A stretch of 64,000 bases of DNA from JACKCB01 sp964452775 (lineage in GTDB: Bacteria > Chloroflexota > Anaerolineae > Promineifilales > Promineifilaceae): NCBI GenBank assembly GCA_964452775.1, contig CAYVQP010000003.1, positions 62,001 to 126,000 on the forward strand, written 5' to 3'. This document shows positions 49,587 through 57,505 of this stretch, in pieces. The first letter of the stretch is position 1. Each line of letters begins with the position of its first letter. A program made the position numbers and the translations under genes. Below the pieces are notes generated by a model. The model saw only the letters and a program-made list of their open reading frames with translations, was not told the origin of the DNA and ran no database searches.

Positions 49587-51236
49587 ATGTATCCAGATCT
49601 CGCGGGCAACCACATCGCCATTGACCGGCTGCGTTACCGGCGGATCATCACCTTCTTCGTCCGCGTCATTGCTCACCTCGTCATCTGGGACGTCCTGCTG
49701 AAACGTCTCGTACCCGGTCGGGTGATGGGCACGCGCCCGGCCCGCTGGCGCTCCATTTCGCGCCGTTTCCGCCTGCTGGCCATTGAAATGGGGGGTGTGC
49801 TTATCAAGTTGGGCCAGTTCCTCAGCTCGCGCGTTGATGTGCTGCCGGTGGAGATCACCGAGGAGCTGCGGGGTCTGCAGGATGAGGTCCCTCCAGTGCC
49901 CGGCGAGGAAATCGTGCGCGTGCTGGAGGCGGAGCTGGATGACTTGCCGGCCCGCTTCACTGCCATTGAGCGAACGCCGCTGGCGGCAGCCTCGTTGGGT
50001 CAGGCGCACCGCGCCTGGTTGCGTTCTTCCCGGGCAGACCCGGACGATGAAGGCATCCCGGTAGTCATCAAGGTGCAGCGCCCGAATATCGTCCGTCTGG
50101 TGCAGACCGACCTGGCTGCCCTGCGGGTAGTGGCGCGTTGGGTGCAGCGCTACCCGCCCATTTCTCGGCGCGCCGACGTTCCGGCTCTGATGGAAGAGTT
50201 TTCACAGACGCTTTGGGAAGAGCTCGATTACGAAGCAGAAGCCGGCAACGCCGAACGCTTTGCCGAGATGTTTGCCGGCGAGCCTGACATCCGCATACCC
50301 TACGTCTATCGCCGCCATTCTACCCGTCGCGTCCTGGTGCTTGAGCGCATCGAGGGGATCAAGATCACCGATGTGGAAGCGATGCAGGCGGCCAACATTG
50401 ATCCCAAACAGGTCGCCACCCGCTTGCTGGATACATACTTCCAGCAATTCTTTGAAGAGGGTTTCTTCCACGCCGATCCCCATCCCGGCAATCTCTTCGT
50501 CCTCCCCCGCCAGGAGTTCCTCTGGGAGACCGGAGCAACCTCGCGCCCGTTCAGCCTGGCGTTTGTCGATTTCGGCATGGTCGGTCATCTGACCGATGAT
50601 CTGATGGCCAACATGCGCAGGTGGATAATTTGCGTGTTGCAGAAGGACGCCGCCGGGCTGACCAATGTCTACAACGACATGGGCTTTTTTCTGCCCGGCG
50701 CGGACCTCGACCGCATCACCGAGGCCCAACACGTCCTGCTTGATCACATCTGGGGGCGCAACCTGCTGGAATTGGCCCGGCCGGACCCGCGAGAAATGGC
50801 CGCCCTCAGCCGGGAGTTTCGCGACATTCTCTTTGATTTTCCCTTCCAACTGCCGCAGGATTTCATCTATCTGGGCCGGGCGCTGGGGATGCTCTCCGGC
50901 CTCTCTTCTCTGCTTGATCCCGAGCTAAACCCCTGGTACCAGATTGAGCGCTACGGGCGCAAGATTATCGGCCGGGAAGAGGTACAGCAGCTCGGAAGAG
51001 AGACCATCCTGCAATGGCTACGCCGGCTGGCAGAGTTTCCCGGCCGGCTGGATCGAACGCTGACCACCATTGAGCAGGGCCGGCTGCGCGTACAATCCAC
51101 GCCGGACCGCGCGACGCAACGCCGGTTGGAACACCTGGAGAAGCAGATGACCCGGTTGCAATGGGTGATTGTGGGGGCGGCCGGCATGATCTCCGGCGTC
51201 CTGTATCTGCTCTTTCGCCGGCGCGATGACCGGTAA
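49587..51236 (+). CDS. ABC1/UbiB family atypical kinase
   Basis: 549 aa. The family's KxGQ motif is LIKLGQFLSSR near residue 75, the Ala-rich nucleotide loop is AAASLGQAHRA near residue 132, the catalytic segment is FFHADPHPGNLF near residue 293 and the metal Asp lies in FVDFGMVG near residue 327. The C-terminus has a single transmembrane helix (WVIVGAAGMISGVLYLLF). UbiB/COQ8 proteins support quinone biosynthesis and lipid metabolism at the membrane. It starts soon after tRNA-Glu and may be read from its promoter. Confidence 0.93.
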   Translation: MYPDLAGNHIAIDRLRYRRIITFFVRVIAHLVIWDVLLKRLVPGRVMGTRPARWRSISRRFRLLAIEMGGVLIKLGQFLSSRVDVLPVEITEELRGLQDEVPPVPGEEIVRVLEAELDDLPARFTAIERTPLAAASLGQAHRAWLRSSRADPDDEGIPVVIKVQRPNIVRLVQTDLAALRVVARWVQRYPPISRRADVPALMEEFSQTLWEELDYEAEAGNAERFAEMFAGEPDIRIPYVYRRHSTRRVLVLERIEGIKITDVEAMQAANIDPKQVATRLLDTYFQQFFEEGFFHADPHPGNLFVLPRQEFLWETGATSRPFSLAFVDFGMVGHLTDDLMANMRRWIICVLQKDAAGLTNVYNDMGFFLPGADLDRITEAQHVLLDHIWGRNLLELARPDPREMAALSREFRDILFDFPFQLPQDFIYLGRALGMLSGLSSLLDPELNPWYQIERYGRKIIGREEVQQLGRETILQWLRRLAEFPGRLDRTLTTIEQGRLRVQSTPDRATQRRLEHLEKQMTRLQWVIVGAAGMISGVLYLLFRRRDDR

Positions 51237-51244
51237 AGTCAGCG

Positions 51245-51784
51245 TCAGGGGAGATCGCCCTCAGCGGGCGAGTTGTTCAGGACGGCGGCGCTATCCCGCC
51301 GGTGCAGCAAGAAGCCGGCTAAGCCAATAATAATCCCCAGGTTGATGCAGATATCCGCTACGTTGAACACCCCCGAGCGAACTGGGGTCATGATGAAATC
51401 CAGCACCTGCCCGGCCACAATGCGATCCACCATATTGCCCAGCGCGCCGCCGATGATCAGCGCCAGCCCCACGCGCACCAGCTTCATTTCCGCCGGTAGT
51501 CGCGTCAGGTAGATCAGCAGGCCCAGCACCACGATGACAGAGAGCCAGCCGACGATCTGGCCGATACCCTGGAACGTGCCAAAGGCCAGCCCACGATTGT
51601 AGGTTTCAGTCACGGTGATGAATTCGTTCAGCCGGGTAGTACCGTTCTCGGCCAGAAAGCCGGCGGCCCAAACCTTTGTCAGCCGGTCGGCGAGAAAGGC
51701 CAGGATGATAATCAGGTAGACAAACACATTAATCCTCAGTTTGCGGCCCGCCGGCGTCAGGCTCTGTCGCGTTGATTGGGGCAT
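51245..51784 (-). CDS. lspA: Lipoprotein signal peptidase (signal peptidase II)
   Basis: 179 aa with four transmembrane segments. The two catalytic aspartates are in GGALGNMVDRI (Asp120) and VFNVADICIN (Asp144). It cleaves prolipoproteins before the lipobox Cys; the cytochrome lipoprotein at 53521 is one likely substrate. The start overlaps the upstream CxxC protein by 56 nt, an unusually long overlap; no later start fits the family. Confidence 0.95.
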   Translation of the reverse strand: MPQSTRQSLTPAGRKLRINVFVYLIIILAFLADRLTKVWAAGFLAENGTTRLNEFITVTETYNRGLAFGTFQGIGQIVGWLSVIVVLGLLIYLTRLPAEMKLVRVGLALIIGGALGNMVDRIVAGQVLDFIMTPVRSGVFNVADICINLGIIIGLAGFLLHRRDSAAVLNNSPAEGDLP

Positions 51785-52115
51785 CCTGAGCGGGCCGGGC
51801 GCGCATCTCCAGGAAGGTATTGTAGTCCACCTCCATGATGAAGCGTCCGCCTTCTATCTCAGCGCTCAGGATGTTATAGCCGCGGTCCAGGCTGACCATT
51901 GCTTGCATGCGCTGAAAACAGCGACTATCAACGATGGTCTTGTGCCAGACATAGCCGCCGTCCGCGTCGTTCAGGTCATGACGCCGGTCCGCACGCACCC
52001 TTACACAGGTGTGGCAACGATTACATTCGACGTAGAAATAGATGCCGTCGGGGTCGCTCGAGCTCCCGGCCGCGCTTTCCTGCTTGTTGCCGAATAGCCT
52101 TCTCAGAAAACCCAT
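51729..52115 (-). CDS. Hypothetical CxxC protein upstream of lspA
   Basis: 128 aa. A short basic N-terminus (MGFLRRLFGNKQ) precedes a zinc-ribbon-like CNRCHTC at about residues 31-37, then beta-rich sequence and an acidic tail (EPDAGGPQTED). I do not recognise a named family. Its 3' end overlaps lspA, so the two are co-transcribed. Confidence 0.8.
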   Translation of the reverse strand: MGFLRRLFGNKQESAAGSSSDPDGIYFYVECNRCHTCVRVRADRRHDLNDADGGYVWHKTIVDSRCFQRMQAMVSLDRGYNILSAEIEGGRFIMEVDYNTFLEMRARPAQDAPINATEPDAGGPQTED

Positions 52116-52146
52116 TTCACTCCATCGCCGGCATCAGTCTATAGGG

Positions 52147-52179
52147 AAACCCCGCAGGTCTGAGAGACCTGCGGGGTTT
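52147..52179. terminator. Hairpin of the AACCCCGTAGGTCT family
   Basis: Perfect 15-bp arms AAACCCCGCAGGTCT and AGACCTGCGGGGTTT with a GAG loop and TT run. It lies between the CHAD gene and the CxxC gene, both on the minus strand, and probably ends the CHAD transcript. Confidence 0.7.
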
Positions 52180-52197
52180 TCGCAATTGTCGATCGCG

Positions 52198-53172
52198 TTA
52201 CAAGTTCGCCATGCCGGCGCTCAATCTGCGCCGCCACTCGATCGTGTCAAAGGCGCGCCAGAGCGGGCCAAATGTGTGCACCAACCGGCTGATCTCCGCT
52301 TCCTTCTCCCGGCGATAGAGGTCAATGCCGGCGCCTGGCCCTACTTCCGCCTGCATTTCATCCAGCCTTTCCAGGGTAATTCGGGCATCCTGGAGGTCGC
52401 CCAGGTGGGTCTGGATAACGTTTAGTTCGTCAATCAGCAGCAGCAGTTCCTCGCCCAGCGCCGGCGCAAACAGGTCCAGCGTGTAGCGGAAATGCTTGAA
52501 ATGGATGCGCAGGGTGTGCATTTGATCCAGCGAGGCGGCGTGCAGATGGTCGCCGAAGGCAAGCACATCGGCCAGCCGGGCGGCGATCATCATCGGGGCC
52601 AGGTGGCGGACTTTCACCGGCATGAACTGTTCGCCGGTAGGAGCGACGCTGTTGCCCTCTTGCCGCACCAATTCGCCAAACCGTTGCAGCGCCCGGCGGT
52701 AGCGCGCCTTCGCGACCGCTGCTTGCGCTTCTCCGGTCGCAATGACCAGTCGCGCTTCCCAGTAGCGGCGCAACTGATGCAGGCTATCCTGGGCTTCTGC
52801 CGGATAGTCGCCCTGCTCAAGATAGCGATCCAGCTTCAGTAAAAAGACAAAAAGGTCGCGCGCCGGCCCCAGGCTGCGCATCGTATTACGCAGGCGACGC
52901 CGGTACTCACTAAACAACTCCTCCGTGTAGTAAGGAGCGACCAGCGCAATGGCGTTCCGCGAGCGGCGGATGGCCTTGCGTGTTTCATGGATGGCTTCCG
53001 GCGCGCCCTCCGCCTGCAAGGCGGGCGCGTGTTCCTCGATGATCGCCAGCTGCTCCAGCAAGAAAACTCGGGAGGCAACCGCGATGTGGTCATCCGCCGT
53101 ATAGGGAGGCAAGACATCCTCCGCAATAGCGGCAACCTCCTGCACTGATTCTCTCTCTTCCGGTGATAGCAT
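52198..53172 (-). CDS. CHAD domain protein
   Basis: 324 aa; start MLSPEERESVQEV is chosen because TATAAT lies 6 nt upstream. The CHAD domain covers most of the protein: VHETRKAIRRSRN-like EAIHETRKAIRRSRNAI near residue 62, RRRLRNTMRSLGPARDLFVFLLKL, and the second repeat MHTLRIHFKHFRYTLDLF with LGDLQDARITLERL. The conserved His, Lys and Arg residues make a basic pocket that binds polyphosphate in studied members. It stands alone; no polyphosphate kinase is nearby. Confidence 0.93.
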   Translation of the reverse strand: MLSPEERESVQEVAAIAEDVLPPYTADDHIAVASRVFLLEQLAIIEEHAPALQAEGAPEAIHETRKAIRRSRNAIALVAPYYTEELFSEYRRRLRNTMRSLGPARDLFVFLLKLDRYLEQGDYPAEAQDSLHQLRRYWEARLVIATGEAQAAVAKARYRRALQRFGELVRQEGNSVAPTGEQFMPVKVRHLAPMMIAARLADVLAFGDHLHAASLDQMHTLRIHFKHFRYTLDLFAPALGEELLLLIDELNVIQTHLGDLQDARITLERLDEMQAEVGPGAGIDLYRREKEAEISRLVHTFGPLWRAFDTIEWRRRLSAGMANL

Positions 53173-53178
53173 TCGCCG

Positions 53179-53184
53179 ATTATA
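53179..53184 (-). promoter_or_regulatory. -10 box of a leaderless-type promoter for the CHAD gene
   Basis: TGCTATAAT read on the minus strand (an extended -10) ends 6 nt before the ATG, with no room for a ribosome site. Confidence 0.65.
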
Positions 53185-53291
53185 GCAGAAGCTTGCCGCC
53201 GCCAAGCCTTGGCCATAGAATTCAGCAGACGAGCGAAAATACAACTGTTTCCTGCATATCGAAGACGACAGGAATCCGGAGGAGGCGTTTC

Positions 53292-53531
53292 GTGCAGGTA
53301 ATCTACGAAAGACCGGCAGAAGAACACAGGGCGGCGCTGGAAAAGATCAAAGCCGGCGGCGTGGCCACCAGGGTGCGCATTCTGGCCAGCTATGATTGCT
53401 GCCCATTGTGTCGCGAATATGAAGGAGCCTACGAGTTCGATGACGTGCCGCCCCTGCCGCACGAAGGCTGCTCGCACCCGTTGGGCTGTCGCTGTCGTTA
53501 CGAGCCGGTATTGGATTTACGTGGACCCTGA
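53292..53531 (+). CDS. Small cysteine-rich protein with phage-head-type CxxC/CRC motif
   Basis: 79 aa from a GTG start with a GGAGGAG ribosome site. The C-terminal half has DCCPLCREYEGAYEFDDVPPLPHEGCSHPLGCRCRYEP, a pattern like the C-terminal metal-binding motif of phage minor head (SPP1 gp7/Mu F-like) proteins, here without the rest of the protein. It may bind zinc. It overlaps the cytochrome gene by 11 bp and is probably co-expressed. No other phage gene is nearby. Confidence 0.75.
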   Translation: MQVIYERPAEEHRAALEKIKAGGVATRVRILASYDCCPLCREYEGAYEFDDVPPLPHEGCSHPLGCRCRYEPVLDLRGP

Positions 53532-53961
53532 GACCCGGCCGGCCCCGAGCGCCGCACGTCGCCCCGGGACGCTGCCCGGGAGACGTGCCAACTGTATCTT
53601 TCTTCTGGGACTTTGGGCCTTGGTGCTGCTTACGGCCTGCTCCCGCTCTGAAGCGGCCCCCGTTGCTACCCAGGACCCGGCTCTCGCTGCCGGGAAAGCC
53701 CTGTTTCAGCGCCATTGCGCCGCCTGCCATTCGCTGGAGCCGGATGCCGTTATCGTGGGGCCGTCGTTAGCCGGGGTCGCGGATCGAGCGGGCGAGCGGG
53801 TCGCCGGCCTTGACGCGCGCCAGTACATTCAGACCTCCATCCTGCGACCGGATGCTTACCTGGTCGCGGGCTTCGATAATCTGATGCCCACCACGCTGGC
53901 AAAGGAAATGACCGGGGAAGAGCTGGATACGCTGACGGCGTATCTACTGACCCTGAAGTAA
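53521..53961 (+). CDS. c-type cytochrome lipoprotein
   Basis: 146 aa from a GTG overlapping the previous gene. The lipoprotein signal peptide has hydrophobic LLGLWALVLL followed by the lipobox LTAC. The mature part has one haem-binding site, CAACH, near residue 60, and an axial Met candidate in NLMPTTL, as in small class I cytochromes. It would be anchored outside the membrane and carry electrons. Longer upstream starts would put sequence before the signal peptide, so they are rejected. Confidence 0.85.
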   Translation: MDPETRPAPSAARRPGTLPGRRANCIFLLGLWALVLLTACSRSEAAPVATQDPALAAGKALFQRHCAACHSLEPDAVIVGPSLAGVADRAGERVAGLDARQYIQTSILRPDAYLVAGFDNLMPTTLAKEMTGEELDTLTAYLLTLK

Positions 53962-53989
53962 TAATCCCCGGCCGGCTCGCCCCCGAGGC

Positions 53990-55054
53990 TTATTTCAGCG
54001 CTTCGCGAGCCAGGTCAATGACATCGCCCACTACGCCGGCGGCGGTCATCTCCACGCCGGCCCCCTTGCCGCCGATGAGCAACGGCTCGTCATCGTAGCG
54101 CCCGGTGCGGAAGCTGACGTACTTCAGGTTTGCCAGCGGGCTTTCCGCTGGAATGCCGTGCAAGCCGACCGTCGCCCGACCGTCTTCCAGGCGGGCCACG
54201 TAGCGCAGCACTTCCCCGGCGGCCCCAGCGGCATTCACCCGATCGCGCATCGCCGGATCGAGCGCCACCGAGGCGGCCATAAACTCCGCCACCGAGAGAT
54301 GAGCCAGGGCGGAGGGATAGAGGGACTCTACCGTTACGTTTGCCTCTTCCAACGGCCAGCCGGCCATGCGGGCCAGGATCATGATCTTGCGCATCACGTC
54401 CTTGCCGCTTAAGTCCTCACGAGGGTCCGGCTCCGTGTAGCCGCTGGCCTTCGCTTCTGCCAATGCGCGGGAGAAGGGCGCGCCGGCATCCAACCGGCGG
54501 CAAATGTAACCAAGCGTGCCGCTAAGCTGTCCCTCAATAGCAATGATCGGGTCCTGCGTGTCCATCAAGTAGCGCAGGGTGGCGATGACCGGCTGCCCGC
54601 CGCCGACCGTTGACTCATGGCGCAGCAGCGGATTGTTGAAGTAGCGTTGCGCCGACGCCCAGGGGCCGGCTAACGGTTTCTTGTTTGCCAGGACGACGCC
54701 AAAGCCGTGATCCAGCGCGTAATTGAATACCGGCTCCATACCGTTCACGGCGGTCACATCAACCACTACCCCTCGCGACACCCAGGCGGCTTCTACCTGT
54801 TGCATCAGGGTCAGGTCATCCGGACGCTCGCCGCCGATTGGCCGGCCCGCCTCCTTATCCGCCAACGCCTGACGCAACTGCAGGTCGCTCAGGCCGGCGC
54901 GCTCCCACAGCCAGCTGCGGCTATCCACCAGCGCCAGGACGTCAATGCGCAGGCCGTTGCGAGCCAGCAGGTTGTCCCGGCCGGCGATGATCTGCCGGAT
55001 CAGGGCGCGGCCCACCCCGCCGGCCCCAAAGACGACAACGGGCACGTATTTCAT
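53990..55054 (-). CDS. hom: Homoserine dehydrogenase
   Basis: 354 aa, the short type without an ACT domain. NAD(P)-binding VVVFGAGGVGRALIRQI lies at the N-terminus (start MKYVPVVVFGAGG), the catalytic lysine region is VVLANKKPLAGP near residue 130, and the substrate-binding segment is EGQLSGTLGYICRRLDAG near residue 185 followed by GYTEPDPREDLSGKDVMRK. It reduces aspartate semialdehyde to homoserine. It sits 2 bp downstream of the Pro/Thr-rich protein gene. Confidence 0.93.
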   Translation of the reverse strand: MKYVPVVVFGAGGVGRALIRQIIAGRDNLLARNGLRIDVLALVDSRSWLWERAGLSDLQLRQALADKEAGRPIGGERPDDLTLMQQVEAAWVSRGVVVDVTAVNGMEPVFNYALDHGFGVVLANKKPLAGPWASAQRYFNNPLLRHESTVGGGQPVIATLRYLMDTQDPIIAIEGQLSGTLGYICRRLDAGAPFSRALAEAKASGYTEPDPREDLSGKDVMRKIMILARMAGWPLEEANVTVESLYPSALAHLSVAEFMAASVALDPAMRDRVNAAGAAGEVLRYVARLEDGRATVGLHGIPAESPLANLKYVSFRTGRYDDEPLLIGGKGAGVEMTAAGVVGDVIDLAREALK

Positions 55055-55056
55055 TG

Positions 55057-55878
55057 TTAGCGGACCGTAACCGGAATCTCGCCGGATAGCGTGGCCCAGT
55101 TGCCCTGACCCTGCCGGCACTGATCGACAGTGACGTCAAAGCAGATCGCCAGACGTAGGGTATAGCTGCCGCTTTCAGCGATATCGATGTGGTCCTCCCA
55201 GTCCAGGCCATTGACGCTAACGACATCATTGCCCCAGCTGGCCTGGAAAAGGTCGAAGCGGTCGGCCCCACCCTTGCGGGGCAGGACGCCAAGCGCGCCA
55301 AAAGGCACCGGCGCGCCGCTAGAGTTAGCCACAATGAAGTGGAACCAGATGGGTTGGGCGGAAGCAACATTGTCGCTTTGCCCTTCACGCAGCCCGAAAA
55401 AGGTGCCGGTCACTCCACGCGCATCTTGCGGGGGTGGAGCCGGCGGTGGCCCGGGAGTGTTGGTGGGCGGGACTGTCGCCGTTGGCGGCGGAGGCGGGTT
55501 GGTGGGGAAGACCACCGGCGCCGGAGTGTTGGTGGGAGTGGGCGGCGGCTCAGTCGGAACCGGCGTGTCCGTGGGCAGCGGCGTCGGTTCGGGCGTGTTG
55601 GTGGGCGGCGGCGTATTGGTGGGTAGCGTGGTCATGCCGGGAGGGGGCAACGTGGCGCCGGCGGCCACCGTTGCAGCAACGGCATCCGTCGCCGCAGCGA
55701 CCTCAGTTCCCGGCAAGGCGTCAGTCGCCGCTGCCACCGGCAAGGTGGCCGTAGCCTGCGCGCCCGCATCCGAATTTGCCCGGAGGGCGCTCACAATCAG
55801 GGCTGTACCTGCGCAGATCAACAACAGAACGATCACAATGCCGATCGCGGCGACAGCCGTAGTTTTATTTTGAGTCAT
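55057..55878 (-). CDS. Membrane-anchored Pro/Thr-rich extracellular protein
   Basis: 273 aa. One N-terminal transmembrane anchor (AAIGIVIVLLLICAGTALIV, residues 10-29) is followed by a long Thr/Pro low-complexity linker (about 40-150, repeats of PTNTP and PTPxP) and a C-terminal domain with FFGLREGQS...IWFHFIVANSSGAPVPFGALGVLPRKGG, beta-rich and CARDB-like. The linker is typical of surface proteins in Anaerolineae. Its job is unknown. It has its own -10 box at 55937-55942. Confidence 0.8.
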   Translation of the reverse strand: MTQNKTTAVAAIGIVIVLLLICAGTALIVSALRANSDAGAQATATLPVAAATDALPGTEVAAATDAVAATVAAGATLPPPGMTTLPTNTPPPTNTPEPTPLPTDTPVPTEPPPTPTNTPAPVVFPTNPPPPPTATVPPTNTPGPPPAPPPQDARGVTGTFFGLREGQSDNVASAQPIWFHFIVANSSGAPVPFGALGVLPRKGGADRFDLFQASWGNDVVSVNGLDWEDHIDIAESGSYTLRLAICFDVTVDQCRQGQGNWATLSGEIPVTVR

Positions 55879-55936
55879 TGGTCTTCATTACCTCTCATAA
55901 CTTCCAGCGTAGAGTAGTCCTGCGCAAGAAGTGCGT

Positions 55937-55942
55937 ATTATA
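55937..55942 (-). promoter_or_regulatory. -10 box of the Pro/Thr-rich protein gene
   Basis: TATAAT on the minus strand, with a weak -35 (TTGTGC, 16-nt spacer), downstream of the terminator at 55963-56001. Confidence 0.55.
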
Positions 55943-55962
55943 GCGCCGGGGCCAACGTGCAC

Positions 55963-56001
55963 AAAAAGCGAAAGGCCCCGCTCCGGAGAGCGAGGCCTTT
56001 C
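55963..56001 (-). terminator. Intrinsic terminator of the small transcription unit
   Basis: Stem GAAAGGCC/GGCCTTTC continued by a CGCTC/GAGCG segment with loop CGGA, followed on the minus strand by a TTTTT run. Confidence 0.88.
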
Positions 56002-56006
56002 CTGGT

Positions 56007-56052
56007 GCACCGTAGCGCTAACTTTCTTTCGAAGGAGGTAGCGCTACGGTGC
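56007..56052 (-). ncRNA. Hairpin exposing an anti-Shine-Dalgarno sequence
   Basis: On the minus strand, perfect 14-bp arms GCACCGTAGCGCTA and TAGCGCTACGGTGC enclose an 18-nt loop that begins CCTCCTT. With the preceding A it reads ACCTCCTT, the same as the 3' end of 16S rRNA and complementary to the Shine-Dalgarno AAGGAGGT at 56089-56082 of the same transcript. It may act in cis on its own ORF or in trans on other mRNAs. Confidence 0.65.
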
Positions 56053-56074
56053 GTTTGGAATAAGTACTATCCAT
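56018..56074 (-). CDS. 18-aa small ORF with perfect Shine-Dalgarno
   Basis: Encodes MDSTYSKRTVALPPSKES. AAGGAGGTG (56089-56081) is a full anti-16S match 6-8 nt before the ATG. A consensus promoter lies upstream (56145-56173) and an intrinsic terminator follows 17 bp after the stop. The last third of the ORF forms one arm and loop of the 14-bp hairpin, so codons and structure overlap. The peptide matches nothing I know. It may be a small protein, a leader peptide, or a decoy ORF of a regulatory RNA. Confidence 0.55.
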   Translation of the reverse strand: MDSTYSKRTVALPPSKES

Positions 56075-56144
56075 ATGCACCACCTCCTTGTCCTATAGGA
56101 TGGCGGCGCAGCTTTCGCTGCCTGATGAAAAGATAACGATGGGG

Positions 56145-56173
56145 ATTATTGCACAGCGAGGGTACTATGTCAA
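56145..56173 (-). promoter_or_regulatory. Promoter of the small transcription unit
   Basis: TTGACA at 56173-56168, overlapping the aminotransferase stop codon, a 17-nt spacer, AATAAT at 56150-56145. The predicted start is near 56138, giving a transcript of about 165-175 nt. Confidence 0.8.
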
Positions 56174-57423
56174 CCAGCCAGCTCGCTTAACGCAGCCAGC
56201 ACGCGCTCTACCTCCTGTGCGGTGTTGTAATGCACAAAACCGATGCGCACCAGCCCGCCCTTATCCAGCAGACCCAATCGCTCCATAACGGCCACGGCAT
56301 AGTAATGGCCATCCCAGACGAAGATGCCGCGTTCGCCCAGTTTTGCGGCGACGGTTGCCGGCGCTTGTCCTGCCAGACTGACCGCAAAGGTAGGGGTACG
56401 TTCATCCAGGCGCTCGATGTCGGTGATGCCGTAGACCCGCAGGCCGGGTATTTGCGTCGCTCCCTGCAAGAAGCGCAAGCTCAGGCTCCTTTCATACTCC
56501 TTGATGCGGTTCATGGCCGACCTCAATTGCAGGCGACGATCCGAGGCGTCGCCCGCGCCCAGGCCGGCCAGATAATCAACCGCCGCTCGCACGCCGGCCA
56601 GGCTCTCGAAGCTCTGTGTGCCCGTTTCCCATTTGCCGGCGGGCTGGGCGGGAGCCGGGCGCACTTTGTAGGCGGTGAGCTCGTCCAGCAGGCCGTATTT
56701 GCCGTAGAGGGCGCCGGTGTGCGGGCCGAAGTACTTGTAGGTCGAGGAGACGAGGAAGTCGCAATCCAGCGCCTGCACGTCAATCGGACCGTGGGGCGCA
56801 TAGTGCACCGCGTCCACATAGACCAACGCTCCGGCGGCGTGGGCCAGCTTTGCCGCCCGGGCAACGTCGCTGATGCTGCCCACGGCGTTGGAGGCATAGG
56901 AGATAGCCAGCAGCCGGGTGCGCTCGTTGAGCAGATCCGGCAACCGGTCCAGCCGCAACGTGCAATCCTCCGGCCGGAAATCCAGGTGGCGCACGGTGAC
57001 CCCGCTGTCCGCCGCCGCCAGCAACCAGGGCGAGATGTTGGCGTCGTGGTCCAGGCGAGTGACGATGATCTCATCGCCCGGCTTCCAGGTACGGGCAATG
57101 GCCCGGCTGGCGGCGAAGGTCAGGCTGGTCATGTTCTGCCCAAAGGCGATCTCTTCCGGCCGGGCGGCGTTCAGCAAGTCCGCGATAGCCTGCCGGGCCT
57201 GGGCGACCGTCTCATCGGTGTTGCGACTACTGTGGAAAGCGCCGCCCAGGTTGCTGCTGCCGGAGGCCAGGTAGCGACCCATCGCGTCAATGACCGTTTG
57301 CGGCGTCTGTGTGCCGCCGGGACCGTCCAGGTAAGCGACGGTCCGGCCATCGAGTTGCATACTCAGGGCCGGAAACTGGCGGCGAATCGTCTCAGATTGA
57401 AAGATTGGGTTCGTTGAATTCAT
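56170..57423 (-). CDS. Aminotransferase class V (cysteine desulfurase-like)
   Basis: 417 aa; start MNSTNPIFQSETIRRQFPAL. Fold-type I PLP enzyme of the SufS/NifS-like group: AYLDGPGGTQTPQTVIDAM near residue 30, ITRLDHDANISPW, and the PLP lysine in DFLVSSTYKYFGPHTGALYG near residue 230. The active-site cysteine loop of true cysteine desulfurases is not obvious near the C-terminus, so it may be a selenocysteine lyase-like or isopenicillin epimerase-like enzyme. TATAAT lies 7 nt before the ATG. Confidence 0.9.
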   Translation of the reverse strand: MNSTNPIFQSETIRRQFPALSMQLDGRTVAYLDGPGGTQTPQTVIDAMGRYLASGSSNLGGAFHSSRNTDETVAQARQAIADLLNAARPEEIAFGQNMTSLTFAASRAIARTWKPGDEIIVTRLDHDANISPWLLAAADSGVTVRHLDFRPEDCTLRLDRLPDLLNERTRLLAISYASNAVGSISDVARAAKLAHAAGALVYVDAVHYAPHGPIDVQALDCDFLVSSTYKYFGPHTGALYGKYGLLDELTAYKVRPAPAQPAGKWETGTQSFESLAGVRAAVDYLAGLGAGDASDRRLQLRSAMNRIKEYERSLSLRFLQGATQIPGLRVYGITDIERLDERTPTFAVSLAGQAPATVAAKLGERGIFVWDGHYYAVAVMERLGLLDKGGLVRIGFVHYNTAQEVERVLAALSELAG

Positions 57424-57430
57424 GTCACCA

Positions 57431-57436
57431 ATTATA
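57431..57436 (-). promoter_or_regulatory. -10 box of a leaderless-type promoter for the aminotransferase gene
   Basis: TATAAT on the minus strand, 7 nt before the ATG, with no Shine-Dalgarno. Confidence 0.6.
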
Positions 57437-57505
57437 GCTTTGGGGTGCAACCGCGCGAACAACGATTTGTTTGCGCTAGACCTCGTAAATGGCAAGCAAC
57501 CCGGT

